From Pseudomonas fluorescens (GTDB lineage: Bacteria; Pseudomonadota; Gammaproteobacteria; Pseudomonadales; Pseudomonadaceae): a DNA stretch of 64,000 nt. This document shows, piece by piece, positions 17,476 to 26,093 of the stretch. Within the stretch, counting starts at the first letter, position 1; each line of letters starts with the position of its first letter. The notes below the pieces were generated by a model that was given only the letters and a program-made list of their open reading frames with translations, did no database searches and was not told the origin of the DNA. The translations under genes were made by a program, and so were the position numbers. The stretch lies in NCBI RefSeq assembly GCF_001648775.1, contig NZ_LVEJ01000001.1:310001-374000 (forward strand). Reading direction: 5' to 3'.

Positions 17476-19226
17476 TGGTACACCTCTCCCTGTGTGCTTT
17501 TTACGCGCAGCTCATGGAATGAATTGAGACTGGCGTAAAGCGCGAAAAACTCGTTAAGAACCGAAGCGAAAACGAACAGGTCGCCCTCGCCGATATACCC
17601 TTCCGGGTCGATGGTCAGTTCGGTGCGCAAACCGCGCACCGGCAACCCACGGTGCAAGCGGTCAACGTGGTGATGCTTGATGTGCTTGAGGCCGCCGAGC
17701 AGGCGTTTGCTGACCTTCTCCGCGTGCTGGTCGTAGTAGCGCGGCAGGTCGTAGGTTTCGAGAATCACCTTCAACGCATTGACGTCGGCCAGCGACAGAT
17801 AGTTAAGCGACATGTTGCTGATCAGCTTCCACAGGAAGTCACGGTTCAGCGGTGGCGCGAAGCTCGACGTGGCCGGGGTGATGTTGCGGAAACTGAGGAA
17901 CTCCGGCGTCTCTTCGCAGGCCATGCAGATGTCGCCAAGCTTGAGCTTGCGCGGCAGGTTCTGGTTGGTGCAGATCAGCTCGATCGACAGGGTTTCGTGG
18001 GCTTCGGTGTGGCGGATGCCGAAGCTCAGGTAGGTGTCGAGGCCGTCGTGCAGCAAGGACGAACGCTGGCGAATGCTGTAGTGCGGACGGCTGTTGGGCA
18101 CGTCGAAACTCGGGTCGTGCTCGAAGGATTCGAACGGCACGTACTCCTGATAACCGAGACCGCCGGGCTTCCAGCCGGTCACGGTTTCCACCGAGAACAC
18201 GCCGCAGTTTTCCAGATCGTATTCCGCTGGCAGCAGCAGGTATTCGTCCTGCTTGCCGTCGAGGCGGATCGGCAATGCGTCGTGGGCGAACAGGTTGGCA
18301 ATCGGCGTGCAGAACAGCTTCACGTTGTCCAGGGTCGGCCGCATGCGCATGATGCCGCTCTTGCGAATATCGAAGCGCAATTCCAGGCCACGCATCTGCT
18401 TGAGCGTGTCTTCCGGCAGCGCGTTGATGATGTCCAGACCGTTAACGTCGACGAACAGGAACTTGTCTTGGAAGGCGAAGTATTCCTGCAGGTAGCGATA
18501 ACCACGGAAGGTGTTCAGCGGATACGGGATCAACGCTTCTTCTTCGGCAAAGCCCACCGGTTTGACCCGATCACCGGGAATCTTGAACGCCATCGGCTTG
18601 CCGCTGACGCCATCGATCGGTTTGCCGGCACCGTCGAGCGGGATCAGTTCGATGCCTTCGAGGTTGCGCAACAGACTCAGATAAAGCATCTGGCTGATGT
18701 AGCGTTCACCGGCAAAGTGCAGACGCAGCTTGCTCAGTTCCAGCTCACCGAGGTGACCGTCAGCGCTCATTTCCAGACGCAGGCTGAGCAGCGAGCCGTC
18801 GCCCTTCACCGAATAGTTCAGCGCAGCCAGATCCAGCGGCAACACGTCGGTCGGGTAGCAGGTGCGGAAGCGGCAACGCACGTCTTCAATCGGCTTGCTT
18901 TCAATCGGTGTATCACGCTCGACGCGCAACGCCGGCCCGGAACGCTTGAGCGGATCGAACTGCAAAATGCTGAACGCCGGCAGCGGGCGCATGTAGTTCG
19001 GCCACAGCAACTGCATCAGCGAATGGCTGAGTTCCGGCAGCTCGTCATCGAGCTTCTGGCGCAAGCGTCCGGTCAGAAACGCAAAGCCTTCGAGCAACCG
19101 CTCCACATCCGGATCCCGCCCGGCCTGCCCCAGATACGGCGCCAACGCCGGACTACGCTCGGCGAAACGGCGACCGAGTTGGCGCAGTGCGGTGAGTTCG
19201 CTTTGGTAGTAGTGGTTAAAGGACAC
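17439..19226 (-). CDS. tssF: TssF baseplate wedge protein
   Basis: A 595-residue TssF/VasA-type protein starting MSFNHYYQSELTALRQLGRRF, the conserved family opening, followed by FLTGRLRQKLDDELPELSHSLMQLLWPNYMRPLPAF as two adjoining blocks. It is the large wedge subunit of the baseplate. Five cargo-type genes separate it from tssE; in HSI-II tssE and tssF are adjacent, so the island has interrupted the canonical order without breaking either gene. Confidence 0.96.
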   Translation of the reverse strand: MSFNHYYQSELTALRQLGRRFAERSPALAPYLGQAGRDPDVERLLEGFAFLTGRLRQKLDDELPELSHSLMQLLWPNYMRPLPAFSILQFDPLKRSGPALRVERDTPIESKPIEDVRCRFRTCYPTDVLPLDLAALNYSVKGDGSLLSLRLEMSADGHLGELELSKLRLHFAGERYISQMLYLSLLRNLEGIELIPLDGAGKPIDGVSGKPMAFKIPGDRVKPVGFAEEEALIPYPLNTFRGYRYLQEYFAFQDKFLFVDVNGLDIINALPEDTLKQMRGLELRFDIRKSGIMRMRPTLDNVKLFCTPIANLFAHDALPIRLDGKQDEYLLLPAEYDLENCGVFSVETVTGWKPGGLGYQEYVPFESFEHDPSFDVPNSRPHYSIRQRSSLLHDGLDTYLSFGIRHTEAHETLSIELICTNQNLPRKLKLGDICMACEETPEFLSFRNITPATSSFAPPLNRDFLWKLISNMSLNYLSLADVNALKVILETYDLPRYYDQHAEKVSKRLLGGLKHIKHHHVDRLHRGLPVRGLRTELTIDPEGYIGEGDLFVFASVLNEFFALYASLNSFHELRVKSTQGEVYQWTPRMGLQPLL

Positions 19227-19253
19227 GGGTTACCTGCCTGGTAGTGGAACGCA

Positions 19254-19709
19254 TCAAAAAAATATCCTGTAGAGCGCGACTGTCACGCCGGCACAGACGT
19301 AACCGCCAATCAGGAGAAACGGCACAATCGAGATCCAGCCGTACGCCATGTAAGCGTCCCTGGACGGCCCGACGAACAGACTGAACAAGCCATACAGCAT
19401 CCATGGCACGGCGTAGAACGGGATGAACTTCACCGGCGCCCACCAAACCATCCGCAGTGCCTGTTGCTCGTTGCGGCTCTGCGCCGATCGGGACATCCAC
19501 AGCGAGAAACCCAGAAACCCGGGAATGCCCCACCACAACAGGTACTGCCAGCGGGTCTCGGACGAATCGAACGACGAGTACTCGCCATTCCACAGGTCAT
19601 AGGAAGTAATCGCCAACACCGCCAGCAATGGCCACCACAATGCAGCCATGAAGAAGCTGAGTTGCGCGCGACTGAGCATGAGCATCTCGCTTGATGAGTC
19701 GGTCATCAT
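19254..19709 (-). CDS. Four-helix membrane protein of the T6SS cargo island
   Basis: A 151-residue protein with about four hydrophobic segments: 14-34 (LSFFMAALWWPLLAVLAIT), 57-75 (QYLLWWGIPGFLGFSLWM), 92-115 (VKFIPFYAVPWMLYGLFSLFV) and 122-148. I recognise no family. It is the last gene of the island, 28 bp before tssF. Polytopic membrane proteins beside T6SS effectors can be immunity proteins or accessory factors, but nothing in this sequence decides between these. The tandem ATGs at 19709 and 19706 are about equally good starts. Confidence 0.6.
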   Translation of the reverse strand: MMTDSSSEMLMLSRAQLSFFMAALWWPLLAVLAITSYDLWNGEYSSFDSSETRWQYLLWWGIPGFLGFSLWMSRSAQSRNEQQALRMVWWAPVKFIPFYAVPWMLYGLFSLFVGPSRDAYMAYGWISIVPFLLIGGYVCAGVTVALYRIFF

Positions 19710-19749
19710 GCGTCCGTTTCCTGCCCCGGGGTCGCTGGCACGTATTTAT

Positions 19750-20127
19750 TCATCGCTGCGCAACTCCCTGTTTTTGCGGCGTGATCGCGACACCCGTATA
19801 GACATAGAGCTCTTCACCGCCGTAGCCACCAATTGCCGCAGCGCTGAGTGGATGGCTGTCCCTGGTGCCATATCGAACCCAGCCTTCAGTCCACATCCCA
19901 CCATTTTCGTGACGAATTTCCACGTAATAGTCCGGCGCTTCGTGCTTGGTAATCTCGACGAATACCCCGCCATCCTCGGCGCCAACCCACAACGCGCGGG
20001 GATGCGCGAACAGCTTTGGTTCGGTCGAGCTTTCCATTCGCACCAGCAGCGTGAAGCCGACCAGAATCGCCAGCAAACCGACCGAGCTGAGAAAAGCGAT
20101 GAGACATTGCCAGGCTCTGAGTTTCAT
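19750..20127 (-). CDS. Membrane-anchored small protein of the T6SS cargo island
   Basis: A 125-residue protein with one N-terminal hydrophobic helix (about 8-30, LIAFLSSVGLLAILVGFTLLV) without a clear cleavage site, then an extracytoplasmic part rich in aromatic and glycine residues (WVGAEDGGVFVEITKHEAPDYY, WTEGWVRYGT). The first helix probably anchors it in the inner membrane facing the periplasm. It lies 22 bp after the lipoprotein gene. A periplasmic immunity or accessory role is plausible from context only; no homologous family was recognised. Confidence 0.6.
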   Translation of the reverse strand: MKLRAWQCLIAFLSSVGLLAILVGFTLLVRMESSTEPKLFAHPRALWVGAEDGGVFVEITKHEAPDYYVEIRHENGGMWTEGWVRYGTRDSHPLSAAAIGGYGGEELYVYTGVAITPQKQGVAQR

Positions 20128-20149
20128 CGAGCCAACCCGAACAAGTGCT

Positions 20150-20533
20150 TCATGGGCAGAAAGCCCCGGTATCGACCGTCCACGAACGGACAGCTTTTTC
20201 TTCAGTTTTTTTAATGCTCGCTACTGCCTTTCGCAAGGTCTGCGCGTCGATGGACTTAGTCGCGTTCTGGCTTTTGATCGACAGGCTGTACTGGTCGCTG
20301 ATCTGACCCGATACGTCTTCACCGAATGACTGGTAGTTGCCGATGGAACTGCGCTGGTTCTGGTTTAACGTGAAACTGCGTGGCTGATTGTCATAGTTGG
20401 AGTCGTTTGCCAGCGTCAGTTCCAGCGGTACTCCACAAGTGTTCAGCAGGTAAACATCATTGCGATAGACCTGCTGCGCAGCGCATGCAGTCAGCGAAAC
20501 GAAGCACGCGAAGAAGCTTACCCATCTCATCAT
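20150..20533 (-). CDS. Lipoprotein, candidate immunity protein for the PAAR-peptidase effector
   Basis: A 127-residue lipoprotein. From the ATG at 20533 (AAGGA 8 bases upstream) the signal peptide runs MMRWVSFFACFVSLTA with the lipid-carrying cysteine at residue 17 (LTAC). Mature sequence (CAAQQVYRNDVYLLNTCG...) contains two more cysteines, the last in the C-terminal AFCP, which could form a disulfide. A periplasm-facing lipoprotein two genes downstream of an effector gene fits an immunity protein; this role is inferred. A longer frame starting at 20557 is possible but would put ten polar residues before the signal peptide. Confidence 0.65.
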   Translation of the reverse strand: MMRWVSFFACFVSLTACAAQQVYRNDVYLLNTCGVPLELTLANDSNYDNQPRSFTLNQNQRSSIGNYQSFGEDVSGQISDQYSLSIKSQNATKSIDAQTLRKAVASIKKTEEKAVRSWTVDTGAFCP

Positions 20534-20553
20534 CAAAATCGTCCTTGGCCGTT

Positions 20554-20664
20554 TCATGGACAAACCGATGCCTCGCTGATTGTCCACTCGCGCTGGTACA
20601 CCTGCTGAGCAGCACAGCCATAAAGGGAAACGAACGGCAAGATGAGACCGGTCAACCTAGTCAT
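20554..20664 (-). pseudogene. Internally deleted copy of the island lipoprotein gene
   Basis: This 36-residue frame begins MTRLTGLILPFVSLYGCAAQ, where Cys17 and the following AAQQVY align exactly with Cys17-Tyr23 of the intact lipoprotein next door. It then jumps to REWTISEASVCP, which aligns with the C-terminal RSWTVDTGAFCP of the same protein. About 90 central residues are missing, but the frame is preserved. The ATG overlaps the end of the effector gene by 8 bp and the stop overlaps the neighbouring frame. It looks like a tandem duplicate of the immunity gene that lost its core. Confidence 0.6.
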
Positions 20665-22066
20665 CGAACTCGACCCTTGCCAGCCAAAGCAGGCTTTTGA
20701 CGTCTTGTTCAGACGCCGCCATTCTCTTTTGCAGATCAGCGGAGGACTGCGTGTAACTGCTGAAGTAATGCATGACATCCACCTCGCCGGCGTTCGGCGT
20801 CGGATGGTTGTCCTTAGGGTTTTGCATCAATGTCGATGTTTCTTTGTGAGTCCAGGAGTAACCGGGGATGATTCCCCCGCCGTACTCATTGAGAATCAAA
20901 TGACCAAACTCATGAGCCGACGTTTCTTTGAACTCTTCTCTGGCAACGTCTCTAGCGAACTCTGGAGTTCGACGTCGTTGAACAACGTAGCTTTCATAGG
21001 CATAACCGGCGTTGTGATAAACCTTTCTTGCAATCGCAAGACTGGTGGAACGACCGAAGTCCGCCGACAGCGAATCAATCAGAGGGAAATTCCCGGCTTT
21101 GGGCTCGACGTTGATCTCGGTTTTGACCGTGACTTTGTAAAGGCCTTTGCTGGTCGTGATGCCCTCGGCGATACCGCCGCCGCGCGCGCCATTACGCGAC
21201 CAGTACAACTCGATACCTTCCTTGGCCCAGCCAAGCAACGTGCTGAAAGGCGTGGGTACCAGTCCGGGTGTGGAACCACTGCTGCCGCCATCCGAAAAGC
21301 TCGGGCGTAACGTGACTTCAACGGTCTTGGCGTTGCGGTCAACACGCACATCGACCCATTTCACCTTTTTAGCCGTGCAATCAAGCTTCACTTCAGTCAC
21401 TTGCTGTTTTCCCGCCCCGGTCGCAGTGAGGCGCACTTTCAGGTTCGGGCTTTTCAGGACTTTGGTATCGAGGACGCCGGCTGTGTCGTAGCCGTCCCAT
21501 TGCCATGGATGCTTGCCTGGCGGGAGGAACGGCGCGGTATTGGCTTCGGCGTATACCAGCTTCTCGCCGTCCAGCACCTCCAACTTCACACTGTCAGCAG
21601 CGTCCATGCGGTTCTCGACGACGAAATCGACCAACTCACGGTTTTTCGATGTTCCTGATTTCAGCTCGTCGAAGTCTGGAATTTCCAGCGGCGTCAGTAC
21701 CGAGTTGCCACCGGACTTTAAACCCAGTCGGTAATCCAGCGCCGCGATAACCGCTATGGCGGCAAGCCCCGAAAATGGCACTGGCGAATGCGAATTCCCG
21801 ATGATCACCGTCCCGGAACCTGCCGTAACCTTGTTGCCGTGAGAGCCAACGGAGCCGACCGTCGCGGCCGGTTTGCCATTGATCAAAACCGTGGTCGCCA
21901 GATCGCCGGCCATCGCACCACCACACGCCGAGGCATCGCCTTGGCGGGCGGCCGCGAGGCCGTCGAAGAACACGTCGCCGGAACCGGCGGCGATCGGGTT
22001 GGTACCGTGGCCTGGAAGTGGGCAAGCGGTGGGGTCGGATACGCGTGCTGCGGGTTTGCCAGACAT
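20657..22066 (-). CDS. PAAR protein fused to a zinc-metallopeptidase-like effector domain
   Basis: A 469-residue protein. Residues 1-95 form a PAAR-type tip domain (PAARVSDPTACPLPGHGTNP, GSGDVFFDGLAAARQGD, TVLINGKPAATVGS, AGSGTVIIGN) that would cap a VgrG. A linker and beta-rich region follow (about 125-255, with GKHPWQWDGYDTAG). The C-terminal part carries HEFGH at 385-389, the zincin HExxH motif, then THKETSTLM (406-414) like a Met-turn and E428 as a possible third metal ligand. The zinc-peptidase activity is inferred from the motif. It lies 10 bp after tssE and is followed by lipoprotein genes, the layout of an effector-immunity unit. Confidence 0.85.
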   Translation of the reverse strand: MSGKPAARVSDPTACPLPGHGTNPIAAGSGDVFFDGLAAARQGDASACGGAMAGDLATTVLINGKPAATVGSVGSHGNKVTAGSGTVIIGNSHSPVPFSGLAAIAVIAALDYRLGLKSGGNSVLTPLEIPDFDELKSGTSKNRELVDFVVENRMDAADSVKLEVLDGEKLVYAEANTAPFLPPGKHPWQWDGYDTAGVLDTKVLKSPNLKVRLTATGAGKQQVTEVKLDCTAKKVKWVDVRVDRNAKTVEVTLRPSFSDGGSSGSTPGLVPTPFSTLLGWAKEGIELYWSRNGARGGGIAEGITTSKGLYKVTVKTEINVEPKAGNFPLIDSLSADFGRSTSLAIARKVYHNAGYAYESYVVQRRRTPEFARDVAREEFKETSAHEFGHLILNEYGGGIIPGYSWTHKETSTLMQNPKDNHPTPNAGEVDVMHYFSSYTQSSADLQKRMAASEQDVKSLLWLARVEFDD

Positions 22067-22076
22067 CGGGATCTCC

Positions 22077-22484
22077 TTATGTGACCTTCACTTGTCCGCT
22101 GCCATCCAGGCGCGCGGAAAAACTGACCTGACGCTTGAATCCTTCAACTTCCAGCAGGCCTTCGATACTGAAGGCCAGTCGAAGCTGATCGTGGTCACGC
22201 GGCAGGGAAATGACACGCACATTGCTCAGGCGCGGCTCGTAGGCTTCGATGAAGTTTTCGATGGCCAGACGGGCCTGACTCAGGGAGTCGTGCAGGCTCA
22301 GACGCATGTCATTGAGATCGGGCAACCCGTAGTCGGCCAGCGTTTGCACGCTGCCGGCCCGGGTGCTGAGCATTTTGGCCAGATGGGCAGCCACTGACGC
22401 CATGGCACAAGCCTCAAGGCTGTTGCCCTTGCGTAGTTGCGCGTCGCCGTTGAGGCGTTCGAACAGGCTGCCGTATCCGTCCAT
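22077..22484 (-). CDS. tssE: TssE gp25-like baseplate protein
   Basis: A 135-residue gp25-family protein with typical features: GSLFERLNGD at the start, the helical stretch LRLSLHDSLSQARLAIENFIEAYEPRLSNVRV (with the EPRL motif that in gp25 proteins caps the baseplate wedge), and a beta-strand C-terminus. It nucleates sheath polymerisation. It lies 9 bp from tssC and directly before the PAAR effector gene. Confidence 0.94.
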   Translation of the reverse strand: MDGYGSLFERLNGDAQLRKGNSLEACAMASVAAHLAKMLSTRAGSVQTLADYGLPDLNDMRLSLHDSLSQARLAIENFIEAYEPRLSNVRVISLPRDHDQLRLAFSIEGLLEVEGFKRQVSFSARLDGSGQVKVT

Positions 22485-22493
22485 GAGTCGCTC

Positions 22494-23969
22494 TTACTCT
22501 TTGTCCAGCTTGCCAACCAGCGACAGGGTGAAATCGGCACCCATGTACTTGAAGTGCGGACGCACGTTCAAGCTCACGCGGTACCAGCCCGGCTCGCCCT
22601 CAACGTCGCTGACGATCACTTGCGCAGCGCGCAGCGGACGACGGCCACGCACTTCGGCGCTCGGGTTTTCCTGGTCGGCGACGTACTGACGGATCCACTT
22701 GTTCAGTTCCAGCTCGAGGTCGGTACGTTCTTTCCACGAACCGAGTTGCTCGCGCTGCAGCACTTTCAAGTAGTGAGCAAGGCGGTTGACGATCATCATG
22801 TACGGCAGTTGGGTGCCGAGCTTGTAGTTCAGCTCTGCGGCCTTGCCTTCTGCGCTGATGCCGAAGAACTTCGGCTTCTGCACCGAACTCGCGGAGAAGA
22901 ACGCCGCGTTGTCGGAGCCTTTACGCATGGTCAGGGAGATGAAGCCTTCCTCGGCCAGTTCGTATTCACGACGGTCGGAAACCAGAACTTCAGTAGGAAT
23001 CTTGGTTTCGATTTCGCCCATGCTTTCGAAATGGTGCAACGGCAGGTCTTCAACCGCGCCACCGCTCTGCGGGCCGATGATGTTCGGGCACCAGCGGAAT
23101 TTGGCGAAGCTGTCGGTCAGCTTGGTGCCGAACGCGTAAGCAGTGTTGCCCCACAGGTAGTGCTCGTGGCTGTTGGCAACGGTTTCCTTGTACACGAACG
23201 ATTTCACCGGGTTTTCTTCCGGATCGTACGGGTTACGCAGCAGGAAACGCGGCACGGTCAGGCCAACGTAACGGGAGTCTTCCGAAGTACGGAAGCTCTG
23301 CCATTTGGCGAATTGCGGGCCTTCGAAGTGGTCTTTCAGATCTTTCAGATCCGGCAGGCCGGTGAAGCTTTCCAGACCGAAGAATTTCGGGCCGGCCGCA
23401 GCGATGAACGGCGCGTGGGACATGCACGAAACGCTGGCCACGTACTGCATCAGCTTGACGTCTGGCGAGCTTGGCGACATGTAGTAGTTAGCGATGATCG
23501 CGCCCACAGGCTGACCACCGAACTGGCCGTATTCAGCGGTGTAGATGTGCTTGTACAGGCCCGACTGCATGACTTCCGGCGAATCTTCGAAATCGTCCAG
23601 CAGGTCTTCTTTCGAGACGTTGAGGATTTCGATCTTGATGTTTTCGCGGAAGTTGGTGCGGTCGACCAGCAACTGCAGACCACGCCACGACGATTCCAGG
23701 GCCTGGAAGTCCGGGTGGTGCAGGATTTCGTCCATCTGACGGCTGAGCTTGGCATCGATCTCGGCAATCATGCGGTCAACCATGGCCTTCTTGACCGGCT
23801 CACCGTTGTTCTGCGGCTTGAGCAGTTCTTCGATGAACGCCGACACACCGCGCTTGGCGATGTCGTAGGCTTCGTCGTCCGGAGTCAGACGGGTTTCGGC
23901 GATGATGCTGTCGAGAATGCTGTACTCGCCGTTGCCGGCGCTCTTCTCTTGTGCTGCGCTAGTGCTCAT
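22494..23969 (-). CDS. tssC: TssC large contractile-sheath subunit
   Basis: A 491-residue VipB/TssC protein with the family blocks LEASSWRGLQLLVDRT-like (ESSWRGLQLLVDRTNFRENIK), GQFGGQPVGAIIANY, CMSHAPFIAAAGPKFFG and the C-terminal YMGADFTLSLVGKLDKE. It forms the sheath with TssB in the cytoplasm. It lies 25 bp after tssB, and length is standard. Confidence 0.97.
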   Translation of the reverse strand: MSTSAAQEKSAGNGEYSILDSIIAETRLTPDDEAYDIAKRGVSAFIEELLKPQNNGEPVKKAMVDRMIAEIDAKLSRQMDEILHHPDFQALESSWRGLQLLVDRTNFRENIKIEILNVSKEDLLDDFEDSPEVMQSGLYKHIYTAEYGQFGGQPVGAIIANYYMSPSSPDVKLMQYVASVSCMSHAPFIAAAGPKFFGLESFTGLPDLKDLKDHFEGPQFAKWQSFRTSEDSRYVGLTVPRFLLRNPYDPEENPVKSFVYKETVANSHEHYLWGNTAYAFGTKLTDSFAKFRWCPNIIGPQSGGAVEDLPLHHFESMGEIETKIPTEVLVSDRREYELAEEGFISLTMRKGSDNAAFFSASSVQKPKFFGISAEGKAAELNYKLGTQLPYMMIVNRLAHYLKVLQREQLGSWKERTDLELELNKWIRQYVADQENPSAEVRGRRPLRAAQVIVSDVEGEPGWYRVSLNVRPHFKYMGADFTLSLVGKLDKE

Positions 23970-23994
23970 TGTGTTGGCTTCCTTGGCTGGAGTC

Positions 23995-24498
23995 TCAGGC
24001 GTCCGGGGCTGCGGCGTTCAGGCCCAGCTCACCGAGTACGCGACCGCGGGATTCGTCGTCGGCGAGCACGCCTTCGATGGCTTTACGGAACGCAGGTGCG
24101 TTACCCAGCGGGCCTTTGAGGGCCACCAGCGCATCGCGCAGTTCCATCAGTTTTTTCAGCTCAGGCACTTGCTCGACCAGGCTGGCCGGGTTGAAGTCCT
24201 TCATCGAATTGACGCGCAATTGCACAGCCAGCTCGTCGGCCTCGCCATCTTCCTGCAGACGGTTCGGCACGCTCAGCGTCAGACCCAGTTCTTGCTTGGC
24301 CAACACTTCATCGAAGGTCATCTTGTCGATGCTGATCGGCTTGCGATCTTCGATTTTGCGATCGTCCTTGCGGTGGGTGTAGTCACCGATTGCCAGCAGC
24401 TTCAGCGGCAGTTCAATCTCTTCCTGAGCACCGCCGGTGGCGGGTTTGAAGGTGACGTTGATGCGTTCCTTGGGGGCTACCGAGCCTTCTTTGGCCAT
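23995..24498 (-). CDS. tssB: TssB small contractile-sheath subunit
   Basis: A 167-residue VipA/TssB protein starting MAKEGSVAPKERINVTFKPA with the conserved LPLKLLAIGDYT and FNPASLVEQVPELKKLMELRDAL. The ATG at 24498 is preceded by AAGGAG at a good distance; the longer frame adds an Arg-rich stretch from the end of tssA. It pairs with TssC to make the sheath. Confidence 0.97.
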   Translation of the reverse strand: MAKEGSVAPKERINVTFKPATGGAQEEIELPLKLLAIGDYTHRKDDRKIEDRKPISIDKMTFDEVLAKQELGLTLSVPNRLQEDGEADELAVQLRVNSMKDFNPASLVEQVPELKKLMELRDALVALKGPLGNAPAFRKAIEGVLADDESRGRVLGELGLNAAAPDA

Positions 24499-24530
24499 GG
24501 CTTTTCTCCTTGCGGTTGTGGCCCTGGGGC

Positions 24531-26093
24531 CTATTCGAGTACCACTTCGAGGTCGAGGTGGCACAGCCTGCGATAAATCTCTTCCTTGCGTTCACGTACG
24601 GCATGGTTCTGCGGCAACAACTCGCAGCAGCTATGCAGTAGATGCAGCACTTCCAATGCAAGATCGGGCTCCCAGGCGTGCAGGCCTGAGTCCTGTAATG
24701 TCTGATCGAGGGTTTCCAGCTGGTTCTTGGCCAGTTCGTATTTCTTGGCCATGAAGCACAGGCGCGCGAGGGCGAACTGCCAGAAGAAGCGCTCGCGCCC
24801 ACCGTGGGCCGATTGCAAACCCTGCTTGAGCGTCTGCACGGCAGGCTTCAAGCCTTCCTTGCGCAGCAGCGGCAAGACTTCTTCAAGGGCTTTTTCCCAG
24901 GCCGGCTGGGTTTCGACGTTTTCGCTTTCGACCTTGCGCGGCGCACTGGCGCTTTGCAGGTGCGGCATGACGTTGGCGGCGATCCACGCCCGGGTGGACG
25001 GATCGGCAAACGGCGCGCCGTCATGGAAACGCAACTCGACAATGCCGGGCAGCCGTTGAACCAAAAGCGCGAAGTGGATTTCCACTTCGCGCATTGCCAA
25101 CTCGGCGTTGAGGTTCTGGAGACATTCCCAGACCATCCTCTGGCCATCGAACCAGAACGGCGCCTTCGCCAGGCTCGCCTCCAGTTCCACCAGCAGGTCG
25201 GCGTATTTGCCCTGATCGAAACGGTCCTGATAGAGCTTGAGTTTTTCCAGCGGCAGACCGCGCAGCACGGTGATCTGCTCGGCGTTGCGCTCGGGCACCG
25301 CGTCAATGGTCATCCACAGCAGCGTGCGGTTCAGGCGCAGCGCGCGCAGGTCGGTGGCTTTCTGCTTGAGCCACCAGGCGCACAGCGGGCGGGCGCTTTC
25401 CTGCTGGGCGCGCAGGGCTTTGTGCGCGTCTCGTTCGTTGTCGATCGGTGCGCCGGGGGTGAGCAACTGGCTCGCCGCCTGTTTGACCTGCGCCACCGCC
25501 GCACCGACCACACCGGGGGCCGGCTGATTGTCGGCCGCGCGCTGGATCATGGTTTTCAGGCGACGGGAGATCGGCAGCAGCAACGGCGAATCATCGCCCA
25601 GATGCTCGGCGCAAGCGGCCTCAAGACCGGACAGGTGCTCGGAGAGCTGCCGGAACATCGGCAACTGCTCTTTGATCGCGATGTTTTCGGTGATGACCTG
25701 CTCAAGACGCGGCACCAGCCAACCGATGGCGGCGGCACGGGTGCGGGCTTTGAGCGGGTGAACGTCGGCCCAGTTGTTTTCCGACAGATGGTGCAGCAGA
25801 CCGAGACCGGCCAGCAGCCCGGGGAAGGATTCGCGCTGGTACAGCGACCAGGTCAGCCAGGCGCCGACACGCAGATCCTTGGATTGGGTACGTAGAAGAT
25901 TTTCGCTGTTTTCGCGGATTTTCAGCCAGTCGATCTGCCCGCTTTCGTGCATCGACGAGGCTTTGGCCAGCTCGCTTTCCAGTGCCTCGAATTCGCTCGA
26001 AAAACGAACGTCTTCGCCCGCGAAATTCTCTTTGGAAACAGAGACTTTTGCGAGTTCGAGGTAATGGGCGGAAAGTTTGCTTGAGTAGGACAT
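24531..26093 (-). CDS. tssA: TssA sheath-assembly protein (long, VasJ-like type)
   Basis: A 520-residue protein with an N-terminal ImpA-type domain (about 40-190: VGAWLTWSLYQRESFPGLLAGLGLLHHL, NWADVHPLKARTRAAAIGWL, LEQV) and a long helical C-terminal part (about 230-520) with the VasJ-like block FWFDGQRMVWECL. TssA primes and coordinates tube and sheath polymerisation. It is the first gene of the cluster in the direction of transcription, preceded by about 390 bp without a convincing gene. Confidence 0.93.
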   Translation of the reverse strand: MSYSSKLSAHYLELAKVSVSKENFAGEDVRFSSEFEALESELAKASSMHESGQIDWLKIRENSENLLRTQSKDLRVGAWLTWSLYQRESFPGLLAGLGLLHHLSENNWADVHPLKARTRAAAIGWLVPRLEQVITENIAIKEQLPMFRQLSEHLSGLEAACAEHLGDDSPLLLPISRRLKTMIQRAADNQPAPGVVGAAVAQVKQAASQLLTPGAPIDNERDAHKALRAQQESARPLCAWWLKQKATDLRALRLNRTLLWMTIDAVPERNAEQITVLRGLPLEKLKLYQDRFDQGKYADLLVELEASLAKAPFWFDGQRMVWECLQNLNAELAMREVEIHFALLVQRLPGIVELRFHDGAPFADPSTRAWIAANVMPHLQSASAPRKVESENVETQPAWEKALEEVLPLLRKEGLKPAVQTLKQGLQSAHGGRERFFWQFALARLCFMAKKYELAKNQLETLDQTLQDSGLHAWEPDLALEVLHLLHSCCELLPQNHAVRERKEEIYRRLCHLDLEVVLE

